From Dyadobacter sp. 676 (lineage in GTDB: Bacteria > Bacteroidota > Bacteroidia > Cytophagales > Spirosomataceae), in NCBI RefSeq assembly GCF_040448675.1, contig NZ_CP159289.1, forward strand, positions 7,051,001 to 7,115,000: a stretch of DNA of 64,000 bases, read 5' to 3'. Below the pieces are notes generated by a model that was given only the letters and a program-made list of their open reading frames with translations, made no database searches and was not told the origin of the DNA. Each line of letters begins with the position of its first letter. Position 1 is the stretch's first letter. A program made the translations under genes and the position numbers. Shown here in pieces: positions 28,903 to 37,732 of the stretch.

Positions 28903-29994
28903 TTCACGGTGTCAATGATGAATTCCTTGTAAAAAAAGCCTCTATCGATCGCCGTCAACCGCGCGGCCTCGGCCTGGTTACAGGTTACGGCTTCCGGTAG
29001 TATTTCTGAAATCCGCCGTGGTACCATCAGGTTCCAGTAAGCCAGCCTGCCTCCCGGTTCGGTGCCGTCGATAAGCCTAAGGGCTGTCTTTGCGAACAGT
29101 TCGGGGTCCATATATTCGAAAATATCCGACAGATTCATACAATGAAACCTGCCGTACCGGCCGATTGCCGCCTGAGCGTAGCCTTCCTGCAAATGCAGCC
29201 TGTCCAGATTGCGGCGGATCATCCCGTAATTCTCTTTTTGAAGATAATGCGGCAAAAGTCGGTCAAAGCCGCCAGTCAACGTGTACCGTAAAATAAAGTT
29301 ATCCTGTGCAGCCACCGAGGCGAGCTGGCCGGCGGCTTTCTCGAATATGAATTTTGAAACGGAGCCGCGAACCTGTTTCTGAAACTCGGGATCGCGCCCG
29401 TATCTGCCCATCACATATTTGCTGAAAAAAAAACGGAAAAGAAGCCGCCAGCGCCAGGTATTCCATTTTTGATGGTAAAAATGGGCTTGCTCCACCGGCG
29501 GTTTTGGTGCAAAAAAGACCGTCGATAACCCGCTTCGAGTGAATCCATGGCAGGATTTTGCCACTGAATAATTGAAAATACCGCTCGAATTTCCCCTGGT
29601 GGATAACCCCGCCCCGGATCATCGCCAGGTTCGATTCCCAATATGCTTTTGCCTCGCTGGTCAACTGGCCTTTCAGCGACCGGAAGCATTTCTCCCGGTC
29701 GCCGGCGGCGTGAAATCCCAAAAACGCCAGTGCTTCCTCCCATTCGAGATTCCGGATACAGACCTTTTTCAGTTCGATCAGAAAAAGCTGGATACGGTTC
29801 ACATCGACGGCAACGACCATTTCAGGGTCTCCGGCCAGACACGAAAAACTGTTATCTCCCGCCGATCCGATCGAGAGTACCCGCTTGCCCGGCCCCGGCT
29901 CAAGACCGGCCAGCAACACTTCGGCGTCCTCCCAGCAGTTGGCATACCGGATAATTTCAAAATTGACTCGCTGCGTCAGATCGTCCCTTCTCAT
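28899..29994 (-). CDS. DUF3419 BtaA-like 3-amino-3-carboxypropyl transferase (frameshifted)
   Basis: About 364 residues after joining two frames. The N-terminal half has VNFEIIRYANCWEDAEVLLAGL and RVLSIGSAGDNSFSCLAGDP followed by VVAVDVN, the SAM-binding pattern of DUF3419/BtaA. That family transfers the 3-amino-3-carboxypropyl group of SAM to diacylglycerol to start betaine-lipid synthesis. The C-terminal part (YVMGRYGRDPEFQ, MNLSDIFEYMDPELF, RLAYWNLMVPRR) also fits. The frame changes at six A (29511-29516), where one fewer base joins HSKRVIDGLF to APKPPVEQAHFYH. Four-base overlaps on both sides place it inside the operon. Here the acceptor may be an isoprenoid or other lipid alcohol rather than diacylglycerol. 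Confidence 0.8.
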
Positions 29995-32603
29995 CGCGAA
30001 ACCCTCCTGATAATGCCCGTACTACCATCCATTTCGATCTCGTCCCCGGTTTTCAGCACTTTCAGTAACCCCGTCACGCCTACAATGCATGGTTTACCCA
30101 TCTCCCGGGAAACGATCGCCGAATGGCTCAGCAGACTGCCGCGCTCGACGATAATGCCCAGAGCGCCGGGAAAGAGCGTCACCCATCCGGGATCGGTACT
30201 GGAAGTCACGAGAATATCGCCATTCAACGAAGCAACCTCAGCCGGGTCCAGCACTACTCTCGCCTTTCCGGAAACCCTGCCGGGTGAACATCCGATTCCC
30301 TTCAATTCGCCGTCATGGGTTTCTACGCGGTCCATACTGAAAAAGTCGTTGCCATGGTAAGGCACGCCGTAGGTCGCAAACCGCTCCGAAAGGGCTCCCA
30401 GCCGGGTATATGTCTGAAACGCCGCTTTCCGCAATGCAACCAATGCCCCGACGTCCTGTGTTACCGCCGTCCCTTCTATATAGCTGAAAATCTCTTCTTT
30501 GGTGAGGTAAAAAATATCCCGTGGCTCGTCCAGCAGCCCGTTGGTGTAAAACCGCTTTCCTATAAACGTAAAAATCTCCCGCACGATCCCGAACGCCCGT
30601 GTGCGCTCGTAGCGCAGGTTCTCACGTGCACTTACAAGCTCACGCGCGTAATGAAGGGTGATCCGCATTTTCCACCGCCTCAGTGGCTTCCCTTTCAGGT
30701 ATTGTTTCATTTCCGCTTCCGCACGCAAGCGAATTACCTCCTCTCTTCCGCCCGAAATCTGTTCGGCGGTGATGCCGGTTTCCACATACGATTTCAGGAC
30801 TTTGATAAAACGGGCGGGCTCCTGGGCGTAGGACACCGTTTCCAGTTTCAGCTCGCCCACACAGCGTTCGCCGAAATCGGCGATATATCGGTCGATATCC
30901 GTTTTTACAGCCATCCAATCGGGCGAGGTCGCCGTTGCGAGCTTCTCGTGGATCGCGCATTCGTTTTCGGTCAGAAACAGGTCCCTAAGTGGGGCGATCG
31001 AAGCGATGCACGCCGCGATCGCGATGCTGCGGTGGACCGGTTGTACCGAAATAATGTCGTTGCTCCCGCAAAGCAGATCGTTATGCAGGTTCGGATTACA
31101 GCCATCGGTGATTTGTTCCGATTGTTTTTGCAGCATACCGAACCAGATCATCGCGAAAAAGTCGTTCAGCAGAGGGGCTTTCCATTCGAGCAGCAGTTTC
31201 CGTTCAAAATCGAGATACAAATGCATGAGCGCGGCAGCGTCCTTTTCTCCAAAGGGGATTGCCTTGTATTCGGCGATCGTACTCTCGACCAGCCGCATAA
31301 ACTGTCGCCGTTTCCGCGGAAGTGCCCAAAACCGAAAAAGCATCCGCACGACCATTTTTGAGATGCCCCACCAAGCTTTACCCTTCGTCAGGCGGTAAGA
31401 AGCCGGAATATCGAATTGCTCCTTCACTCCCATCATTTTTTCCATGAAACGGGCGTTGATACTGTAACCGGGCAGCATTGCCAGCATGTGATACCAGCTT
31501 TTAAGGTTATAGTAGACCCGGCCGTTAAGGAACCCCAGCGTATTGGCAAATACTCTTTCATTCCTTTTGATGACAGATGCGCTTACTCCGAGATAGGCGC
31601 TGAAAAGCTTGTAGGCCGTTTCATAGGATTTACTGATAAAGGAAAAAGTAAGCGGTGTCGTAACGCCGGGGTACGATTCGACGATATTGCTGTTATCCCA
31701 TAAAATATAATTAGCGGGCCGCCTGCCGGCGGTAATCAGCGTGGTAACCGGCCTGGTTTGAAGTAAGTAAATTTCCCCTTTCCTGATAGCGAACTCGATA
31801 TCCTGAGGCTGCCCCAGCTCTTTTTCGAGCTGGTCGAGAATTGCCCCGATGCGGTAAATCTGATCGTCCGTAAGCGCCGGCTTGTGCCGATCGGCCTGCG
31901 GTACGGGCTGTAAAACGACACCGGTTCCCTTTACGGCATCTTGCACCGACATTTGTGTTTTAATTACCGTTTTGGCCTGAATATCCCTGCTACTCAGAAC
32001 AAACTGGTCGGCATCCAGCTCTCCGGAAACCAGCCCGTCCCCCAATCCGAATACGGCATTGATCACCTTTTCCTTCCGGTTGCCCGTTACGGGATTCGCT
32101 CCGAAGGCGACCCCGGCAACATCCGCATCGATCATTTCCTGCACCACCACCCCTACGCCGGCCGGTCGGAGAAGCCCGTGATGGCGCCGGTAAGCGGATA
32201 CCCTCTCCGAAAACGCCGACTGCCAGACCTCTCTGATCCTGACCGCCAAATGCTGCCGGTTGACAAACAGGAAGCTTTCCAACTGGCCCGCGAACGAAAA
32301 TCCCTGCCCGTCCTCATCCACGGCCGACGACCGTACCGCATAATACGGCACATCTCCCAATGCTTGCGACAACGCCAGTATGAAGTCACAATCGATAACG
32401 ATCCCGTCCATACTACGTCGTAACGCCGTATGGTCGCCGATCAGAAGCGCCTCCGGCATACGGCCAAGCAACGATTCCCAGGGGATCACGGCGAACCGCG
32501 GGACCGGCATTCCCAGGTTCTTCAACCGGAAGAGATTCCCCGCTTTGCCGCCGACTGTGAAGTCCGCCGCTTTGTGTGATTCCGTATCGGAAATGAAGTG
32601 CAT
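29991..32603 (-). CDS. PEP-synthase/rifampin-phosphotransferase-like dikinase
   Basis: 870 residues from the ATG at 32603, which overlaps the UbiA stop by one base. The N-terminal third is a PPDK_N/ATP-grasp domain (VGGKAGNLFRLKNLGMPVP, YYAVRSSAVDEDG, QDIEFAIRKGEIYLLQTRPV). The middle ~400 residues have no recognised enzyme motif. The C-terminus is a phosphohistidine swivel domain (IIVERGSLLSHSAIVSREMGKPCIVG, catalytic His near 827). Length and order match rifampin phosphotransferase, which phosphorylates a small molecule rather than pyruvate; the PEP-synthase PEP-binding barrel appears absent. It may phosphorylate an isoprenoid alcohol or head group in this pathway. The frame is open upstream of 32603 but that stretch is antisense-like UbiA noise. 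Confidence 0.85.
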   Translation of the reverse strand: MHFISDTESHKAADFTVGGKAGNLFRLKNLGMPVPRFAVIPWESLLGRMPEALLIGDHTALRRSMDGIVIDCDFILALSQALGDVPYYAVRSSAVDEDGQGFSFAGQLESFLFVNRQHLAVRIREVWQSAFSERVSAYRRHHGLLRPAGVGVVVQEMIDADVAGVAFGANPVTGNRKEKVINAVFGLGDGLVSGELDADQFVLSSRDIQAKTVIKTQMSVQDAVKGTGVVLQPVPQADRHKPALTDDQIYRIGAILDQLEKELGQPQDIEFAIRKGEIYLLQTRPVTTLITAGRRPANYILWDNSNIVESYPGVTTPLTFSFISKSYETAYKLFSAYLGVSASVIKRNERVFANTLGFLNGRVYYNLKSWYHMLAMLPGYSINARFMEKMMGVKEQFDIPASYRLTKGKAWWGISKMVVRMLFRFWALPRKRRQFMRLVESTIAEYKAIPFGEKDAAALMHLYLDFERKLLLEWKAPLLNDFFAMIWFGMLQKQSEQITDGCNPNLHNDLLCGSNDIISVQPVHRSIAIAACIASIAPLRDLFLTENECAIHEKLATATSPDWMAVKTDIDRYIADFGERCVGELKLETVSYAQEPARFIKVLKSYVETGITAEQISGGREEVIRLRAEAEMKQYLKGKPLRRWKMRITLHYARELVSARENLRYERTRAFGIVREIFTFIGKRFYTNGLLDEPRDIFYLTKEEIFSYIEGTAVTQDVGALVALRKAAFQTYTRLGALSERFATYGVPYHGNDFFSMDRVETHDGELKGIGCSPGRVSGKARVVLDPAEVASLNGDILVTSSTDPGWVTLFPGALGIIVERGSLLSHSAIVSREMGKPCIVGVTGLLKVLKTGDEIEMDGSTGIIRRVSR

Positions 32604-33574
32604 CAATGGAACAACAGTTTTGAGATCATTGGTCCGCCGCCAAGCGTGAGATACATGGCAATCGTCCAGAACGCAGAGGCATATTCGATCATTTTTGAAA
32701 ACTTCACCGTCGGGGAACGCAGGAACAGCAAAGCCGGCAAGGCGCACAGCAGAAACACCGATCCCAGCACGGCAAGAACGGCAACGCCGTAACCGGCAAA
32801 AAGCGACGCCGCAATGCTCAGTAACCCCGTAGCGGTCAACGTTGCCAGCCACAGCCCCACCGCCCGCGAAATACCGAGCATGGATGTATACGTGAGTACT
32901 CCCTCGGATTCCTTTTCCGGCGCACGGATTTTCCTGCCGACTTCCAGCACGACGCCATTCATATAGGATACCGCAAAAAAGAATAACAGGCCTGCCGGAG
33001 CATCCGCATCTGCCAGGAGCCAGTCGAGCCCGCTGGCGTAGACATCGATGAGCGGTATGATGAACATATGGGATGCTACATACCAAAACTGATGTTTTTT
33101 CAGCCATTCGGCCACAAAGAACTCCTTTCCCATCAACAACAGGTACCCCATCACCACCGCGTAAATGGACAGCATACGGGGAAAGAAAACCAGATTTACC
33201 AGAATCTGCGCCGATGCGACGACAATTCCGGATACAGCGAGCTCCCGGAATGTGACCAGTCCGCGCGGAACGGGAAGCTCCCGCCGGAAGCGGGCGTCGT
33301 CGGCCGCGTCTTTGAACTCATCGAATATCCTCACAAGCAGGAAAAGCGATATCGTGGTAAAAATGCCCGTTGCAAATGTTTTGCCATCCACAAAACCTTC
33401 GCCCCCACGGCATATCCGCGAGTAGGAAATAGCCGAAAAGCTGAATGCGGCCACCAGCAGGCCGTGGCCCAATAACGGAAACCGCTCTTTTTGATAGATA
33501 TAAAGGCGACGGACGAGCGGCGCACTGTTCTCCCGCGCGTCGCTGTATTCGTTTCCCTGTGCCGGCAGCTTCAT
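32603..33574 (-). CDS. UbiA-superfamily prenyltransferase
   Basis: 323 residues, about eight hydrophobic spans. The first aspartate-rich motif is RIFDEFKDAADD (residues ~82-93), in a DEFKD-type variant rather than the NDxxD of UbiA itself; the second polar loop is GRKIRAPEKESEG. UbiA enzymes join a prenyl diphosphate to an acceptor inside the membrane. The acceptor is not evident. It overlaps HMG-CoA reductase by four bases and the dikinase gene by one. Confidence 0.88.
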   Translation of the reverse strand: MKLPAQGNEYSDARENSAPLVRRLYIYQKERFPLLGHGLLVAAFSFSAISYSRICRGGEGFVDGKTFATGIFTTISLFLLVRIFDEFKDAADDARFRRELPVPRGLVTFRELAVSGIVVASAQILVNLVFFPRMLSIYAVVMGYLLLMGKEFFVAEWLKKHQFWYVASHMFIIPLIDVYASGLDWLLADADAPAGLLFFFAVSYMNGVVLEVGRKIRAPEKESEGVLTYTSMLGISRAVGLWLATLTATGLLSIAASLFAGYGVAVLAVLGSVFLLCALPALLFLRSPTVKFSKMIEYASAFWTIAMYLTLGGGPMISKLLFH

Positions 33575-34848
33575 TTCTTCCGGCCGAATTTCTTGTGTGC
33601 GGCCGAAAATTGCCCGGCCGACAATGCTGCCGCAATCGATATTTCACCGGCCAGCACCACAGCCCCGCATATTTCGGCGAACTTCCGCGTGTTACCGGCG
33701 CCATAGCACCCCAGCAGTTCCAGACATTCTCTTTGCGTAGGCAGCGAAGTTCCGCCGCCTACCGTGCCGACGATCAGGTTAGGCAGCGTTACCGAAACAT
33801 ATAAACCGCCATCGTCCGTAAGTTCCATGCGTGTAATACCTACAGACGCCTCCGAAACGCAGGCGACGTCCTGCCCCGTGGCGATGAAGAGCGCCGTCAG
33901 GCCGTTGGCATAATGGCCCTGTGCCCCAATGGCGCCACTCTGTATGGTACCGATCGTCGACGACCGCCAGTAATCCGCCATGGCCTCCGGTGTTGTCTTA
34001 AGCACCTCATGCACAACCCGTTTCGGAAGTGCTATTTCGGCCGTTACTTTCTTGCCCCGCACATTGGCAAAAGAATGCGAAGTCGCCTTCTTGTCGCCGG
34101 AAAAATTACTCTCGATAAACCAGAATTGCGGCTGCACTGGCGCATTTTGGATAATATGCTGGCAGATGGCGTCGGTACAGATCGTCACCATGTTTTGCCC
34201 CGAAGCATCACCCGTGTGGTATTCGAATGTCAGGATAAGGTGGTTTCCCTCGACGTTGGATTTCATGTCGATCAGCTTCGCGAAACGGCTCGTCCGCTCG
34301 GTAATGCGGTGGAATTTGTCGATCTGGCCCAGTATCCAGACCAGAAAAGTACCCAGATTCCCGAGATTGTCGAATTTGAAAACCGGCGACCTTTGTACAC
34401 CGTCGATCAGGCACACCGAAGTAGCTCCACCCGCCAGATAGCAGGCCTTTGCCCCGCGATGGTACGAGGCCAGCAAACTGCCCTCGCTCGTTGCCATCGG
34501 CACATAAAAGTCGCCCTTCGCCATCGATCCGAGCACCGACACCGGCCCGATCACACCGGTTGGCACCAGCGACATTCCAATGTAATTCTCGATGTTCCCT
34601 TCCAGAGCCGAGAGCTCCGAAAAATGCTTTTCTCCGCTCAGATAAGGAAAATCGCTGCCGGTCTTGTTCAGCAAAAACGCAAGCCTTTTCCGAATTCCGT
34701 CCGGAGAGACCGGTATCTCGGCAGGCAAATTCTCCGGCGGTTCCTTACTTGCAGGCTTTTTCCTTATGTCCTCCAACAACTGTTCGAGATTTTGCAAAGC
34801 ACTCATGGCACGTAGTGCTTTCTGTGTGGTTTCACTGGATGAGGACAT
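33571..34848 (-). CDS. Hydroxymethylglutaryl-CoA reductase
   Basis: 425 residues. All four catalytic residues of the family are visible: Glu122 (MATSEGSLLAS), Lys253/254 (GDKKATS), Asp327 (IATGQDVAC) and His418 (SAAHKKFG). ENYIGMSLVPTGVIGP and TVGGGTSLPTQRECLELLG are further signatures, closer to class I than to the degradative class II enzymes. It makes mevalonate from HMG-CoA with NADPH. No other mevalonate-pathway gene is in this window. It is the first gene of the operon; the ~95 bp upstream to the hydrolase gene hold no clear consensus promoter. Confidence 0.95.
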   Translation of the reverse strand: MSSSSETTQKALRAMSALQNLEQLLEDIRKKPASKEPPENLPAEIPVSPDGIRKRLAFLLNKTGSDFPYLSGEKHFSELSALEGNIENYIGMSLVPTGVIGPVSVLGSMAKGDFYVPMATSEGSLLASYHRGAKACYLAGGATSVCLIDGVQRSPVFKFDNLGNLGTFLVWILGQIDKFHRITERTSRFAKLIDMKSNVEGNHLILTFEYHTGDASGQNMVTICTDAICQHIIQNAPVQPQFWFIESNFSGDKKATSHSFANVRGKKVTAEIALPKRVVHEVLKTTPEAMADYWRSSTIGTIQSGAIGAQGHYANGLTALFIATGQDVACVSEASVGITRMELTDDGGLYVSVTLPNLIVGTVGGGTSLPTQRECLELLGCYGAGNTRKFAEICGAVVLAGEISIAAALSAGQFSAAHKKFGRKK

Positions 34849-34944
34849 AGGGCGGACGGATGTTTGACAACAAAGGATATGATGCCAAACGGTGCAGCTG
34901 CTTGGCGACCGCTAACATAATAAACTATCCTATCTAAGTCAAAA

Positions 34945-36264
34945 TCACTTATTAAACTGAAAACTCTCCCCATCCTGCGTCAGCGTAAAGGCGTTCTCTT
35001 CGGGGCGGAATTCCATGGTTACACGTGCCGCGTCGAACCGGAACACGTCTTTTTTAACGGGCGTCAGGCGGAAGGACGACTGTCCGGTTGCCTTGGCAAG
35101 GAGCCTGTCGCCGTGCCGCCAAATAGTCATTTTGAGGGGTAACTGCTTGCTCGAATAAACACCCACGTATTGGTCAAGTTCCTCCGGCCGCAGCGCAACG
35201 GTGTCGAACGTTGGGATAATAACGGGCATTTTATAGTAAGCGCTCAGCAAGGCGATAAGAATGTCGTTCAAAGCATATTCCACCCCATTGGAAAACACGG
35301 CAGCCGCAAGGCTATCGGCGGGATAATACGCTGCCACCGTCTGAAAACCATCGAGCCCGCCGGTATGTCCATAACCTTTTTTCCCGTAAAAAGGCATGGG
35401 CGCCAGGCCAATGCCATGTCCGTCCACGAAATTGGTCATTTGTCGGAGACTTTCTTTTGAAACCAGTTTGCCGTCAAAAAGCGCCGAGAGGAACGTGGTA
35501 ACATCGGCGGGCGTCGAAACAATGGCGCCCGCCCCCGCGGGCTGGCTCAAATCAGTGTCTTCCTGTTTCTCCCAGCGTTTGGAAAATATATAAGAATAGG
35601 CGTCCCCCTTATCGGGATCGATTCCGCCTCCATAACGGGTATTTTTCAGTCCTGCACGCGACAGAATGCGCTCTTGCAGGTTTGCCCCGTAGGTTTTTCG
35701 GGTGATGTCCTCAATGATGTAGCCCAGCAACACATAATTGGTATTACTATATATCGCTTGCTCGCCGGGTTTGAAATCCGGTTTGTGCGTTGCGAAGTTG
35801 TTCAGCATTCCGGCAGGGGTAACGGGCTTCGTCATCGATTCCCAATATGCATCGTCATCGGTAAAATTGTGGATCCCGCTGCGGTGCCTCAGCATCATTT
35901 CGATGGTTATTTCGCCCGCATTGGGGATTGCTGGGAAATATTTGGCCAGACGCGTATCCAGGGTCAGTTTCCGTTCTTCCACCAGTTGCATGATCATGGT
36001 GGCCGTGAAAGTCTTGGTAATGGACCCGATGCGGTAGCGCGTCGCGGGCGTTGCTCTTATCTGACGAGTACTGTCGGTAACCGCGTAACCGATAGCCCGC
36101 TCGTAGATTTTAACGCCGTTGCGAGTCAGCAACACACTTGCCATCGATTTGTTATGGACAGTAAGCGAATCGAACAACCGGTCGAGATCGGCCGTATCGA
36201 TTTGCTGGGCGGATACCGAAATTGTGAAAAGTAGTGCGGCGATCAGCGGCAGGGTGTTTTTCAT
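34945..36264 (-). CDS. Beta-lactamase-fold serine hydrolase
   Basis: 439 residues from the ATG at 36264, with a signal peptide (MKNTLPLIAALLFTISVSA). The class C beta-lactamase/DD-peptidase motifs are SITK (Ser81, Lys84), YSN (Tyr173) and a late YGHTGG in place of KTG. A C-terminal lipocalin-like extension follows (LRPEELDQYVGVYSSKQLPLKM). Such proteins are esterases or peptidases in Bacteroidota periplasms; drug resistance cannot be inferred. It is about 95 bp upstream, in transcription order, of the HMG-CoA reductase start. Confidence 0.9.
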   Translation of the reverse strand: MKNTLPLIAALLFTISVSAQQIDTADLDRLFDSLTVHNKSMASVLLTRNGVKIYERAIGYAVTDSTRQIRATPATRYRIGSITKTFTATMIMQLVEERKLTLDTRLAKYFPAIPNAGEITIEMMLRHRSGIHNFTDDDAYWESMTKPVTPAGMLNNFATHKPDFKPGEQAIYSNTNYVLLGYIIEDITRKTYGANLQERILSRAGLKNTRYGGGIDPDKGDAYSYIFSKRWEKQEDTDLSQPAGAGAIVSTPADVTTFLSALFDGKLVSKESLRQMTNFVDGHGIGLAPMPFYGKKGYGHTGGLDGFQTVAAYYPADSLAAAVFSNGVEYALNDILIALLSAYYKMPVIIPTFDTVALRPEELDQYVGVYSSKQLPLKMTIWRHGDRLLAKATGQSSFRLTPVKKDVFRFDAARVTMEFRPEENAFTLTQDGESFQFNK

Positions 36265-36404
36265 GGGAGGAAATGGTCTTTTTTTTACAAATAAACCACT
36301 TAACCGGGATGTCGGGTAACCGAACGTCACATTTTTGGTAATCCAAACTGATGTGCGGCTAGCCGGATGGATGTCTGAACCGTCGGTAAACGCAGTAATC
36401 TTGT

Positions 36405-37655
36405 CTATTTCAGGTAGAAACTCCGGTTGCCGCTGGTTTGCCGGAAGTGTAACACGTAGTCGAAATCATCGAGAAGATTTCCCTCGAAAAACTGCTCGCG
36501 GGCCAGGCCGTACACGAGTAACCTATAACGGCGCGGAAGCTGTGCCGCGGGTGGCTTTTGCATCAATGGTGAAGTTTCAAATGCAAATACGGGACTGTTT
36601 ACCTGTGAAAGATAATGCTCGAAAGTCGTGGCGTCGCCGGCCTTTACCTCGTTCCCGTCCGTAATTGCCCCTGCCTTCGGGTTAAAAGTCGTGTAAGAAC
36701 CAGCGGAGGTCGTCAACCCAACACATCGATAGCCTGATTTCAGGTTTCGCGCTAAAAAGAACCCGACGCTTTTCGAAAATATGTTCGGCGTTTTCTGCAA
36801 ATGAGCGTTATGCGCCAGAACGACCATTTTTTCTCCCGGTTTCATTTCCGAGAGTATGTTTTCGGCCATTAGCGAATCCCGTATTTCTGCAAGCACGCGG
36901 CCGTCGTAGCCACGAGCCGGGTCGTTGAGTAGCAGAAATTGCCGATAATTGGCGATGTTCTTCCGGACAACGCTATCTTCGGCCAGACGGGCATCAAGCT
37001 GGTTGAAAATCAGCTCGCTCGTCTTTTTCAGATCGGCAAAATCCGCTTCGGAAAATCTGTGATTGTATATTTCGTCGTTGAGCAAACTGTAATAATGCAG
37101 CAGTTTTTTCAGCGAATCCGCAGCCTCGCCGGTAACGCCCGAACCGAGGATGTTTTGCAGCGATTGAAACGGGCTTTGCATATCGAAACCGAAAAATACC
37201 AGATACTCCCTACGCCCTTGGTTTATTCGCCGGACGTCGTTTACAAGCTCCGCAAATTCCCGGCATTCATATCCGTACAGCCTGAACGACCGGAGAATTG
37301 CCTTTAAATCACCCTGCCCGCCGCGCAGATAATCGTTCAGTTTGTCCACTTCGGCCATCGGCGCTTCCAGACCGATTTTTGTCAGTGTATGGTCGATTCC
37401 GAGCGCTTTGAGGAACATTGTCCTGGCCGTAAAAAACTCCGAAGTACCATGCGATTGCTCCCCTATGCCCAGAACCCTAAAGTTCGTGCCGATCAGCTGC
37501 CGGATTTTGCCCGCGTTTTCGTCTCCCGAAAGATGCGTCGAATCGAGCCGAATAGCGTTGCGGCACAATTGTCGAACCAACCCGTCGGACTGGCCCTGAG
37601 CCACATCCGTACAAAGCAGTACAGCCAGGCAAATATTCCGCAGGTATATATTCAT
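36405..37655 (-). CDS. Erythromycin-esterase-like protein
   Basis: 416 residues with a signal peptide (MNIYLRNICLAVLLCTDVAQG). It shows LGIGEQSHGTSEFF (family GExxHGxxE), the later FFGFDMQSP, and VLAHNAHL. These histidine and glutamate positions match EreA/EreB-type esterases, but most homologues have unknown substrates, so macrolide resistance is not implied. The start is preceded by ATTTTGACAGGTTTAA, the same 16 bases found before the gene at 53828. It is followed by a serine hydrolase gene 140 bp away on the same strand. Confidence 0.85.
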   Translation of the reverse strand: MNIYLRNICLAVLLCTDVAQGQSDGLVRQLCRNAIRLDSTHLSGDENAGKIRQLIGTNFRVLGIGEQSHGTSEFFTARTMFLKALGIDHTLTKIGLEAPMAEVDKLNDYLRGGQGDLKAILRSFRLYGYECREFAELVNDVRRINQGRREYLVFFGFDMQSPFQSLQNILGSGVTGEAADSLKKLLHYYSLLNDEIYNHRFSEADFADLKKTSELIFNQLDARLAEDSVVRKNIANYRQFLLLNDPARGYDGRVLAEIRDSLMAENILSEMKPGEKMVVLAHNAHLQKTPNIFSKSVGFFLARNLKSGYRCVGLTTSAGSYTTFNPKAGAITDGNEVKAGDATTFEHYLSQVNSPVFAFETSPLMQKPPAAQLPRRYRLLVYGLAREQFFEGNLLDDFDYVLHFRQTSGNRSFYLK

Positions 37656-37732
37656 TTTGACAGGTTTAATTTTTATGTAATAAATTTACATATAAAGGTA
37701 AATAAATGAACATATACTTTTCCGTGCGGAAG

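Noticed and set aside
32604-33107. Upstream extension of the dikinase reading frame by 168 codons
   Set aside because: It overlaps the UbiA gene and is Arg/Cys-rich noise; the ATG at 32603 overlapping the UbiA stop is a far better start.
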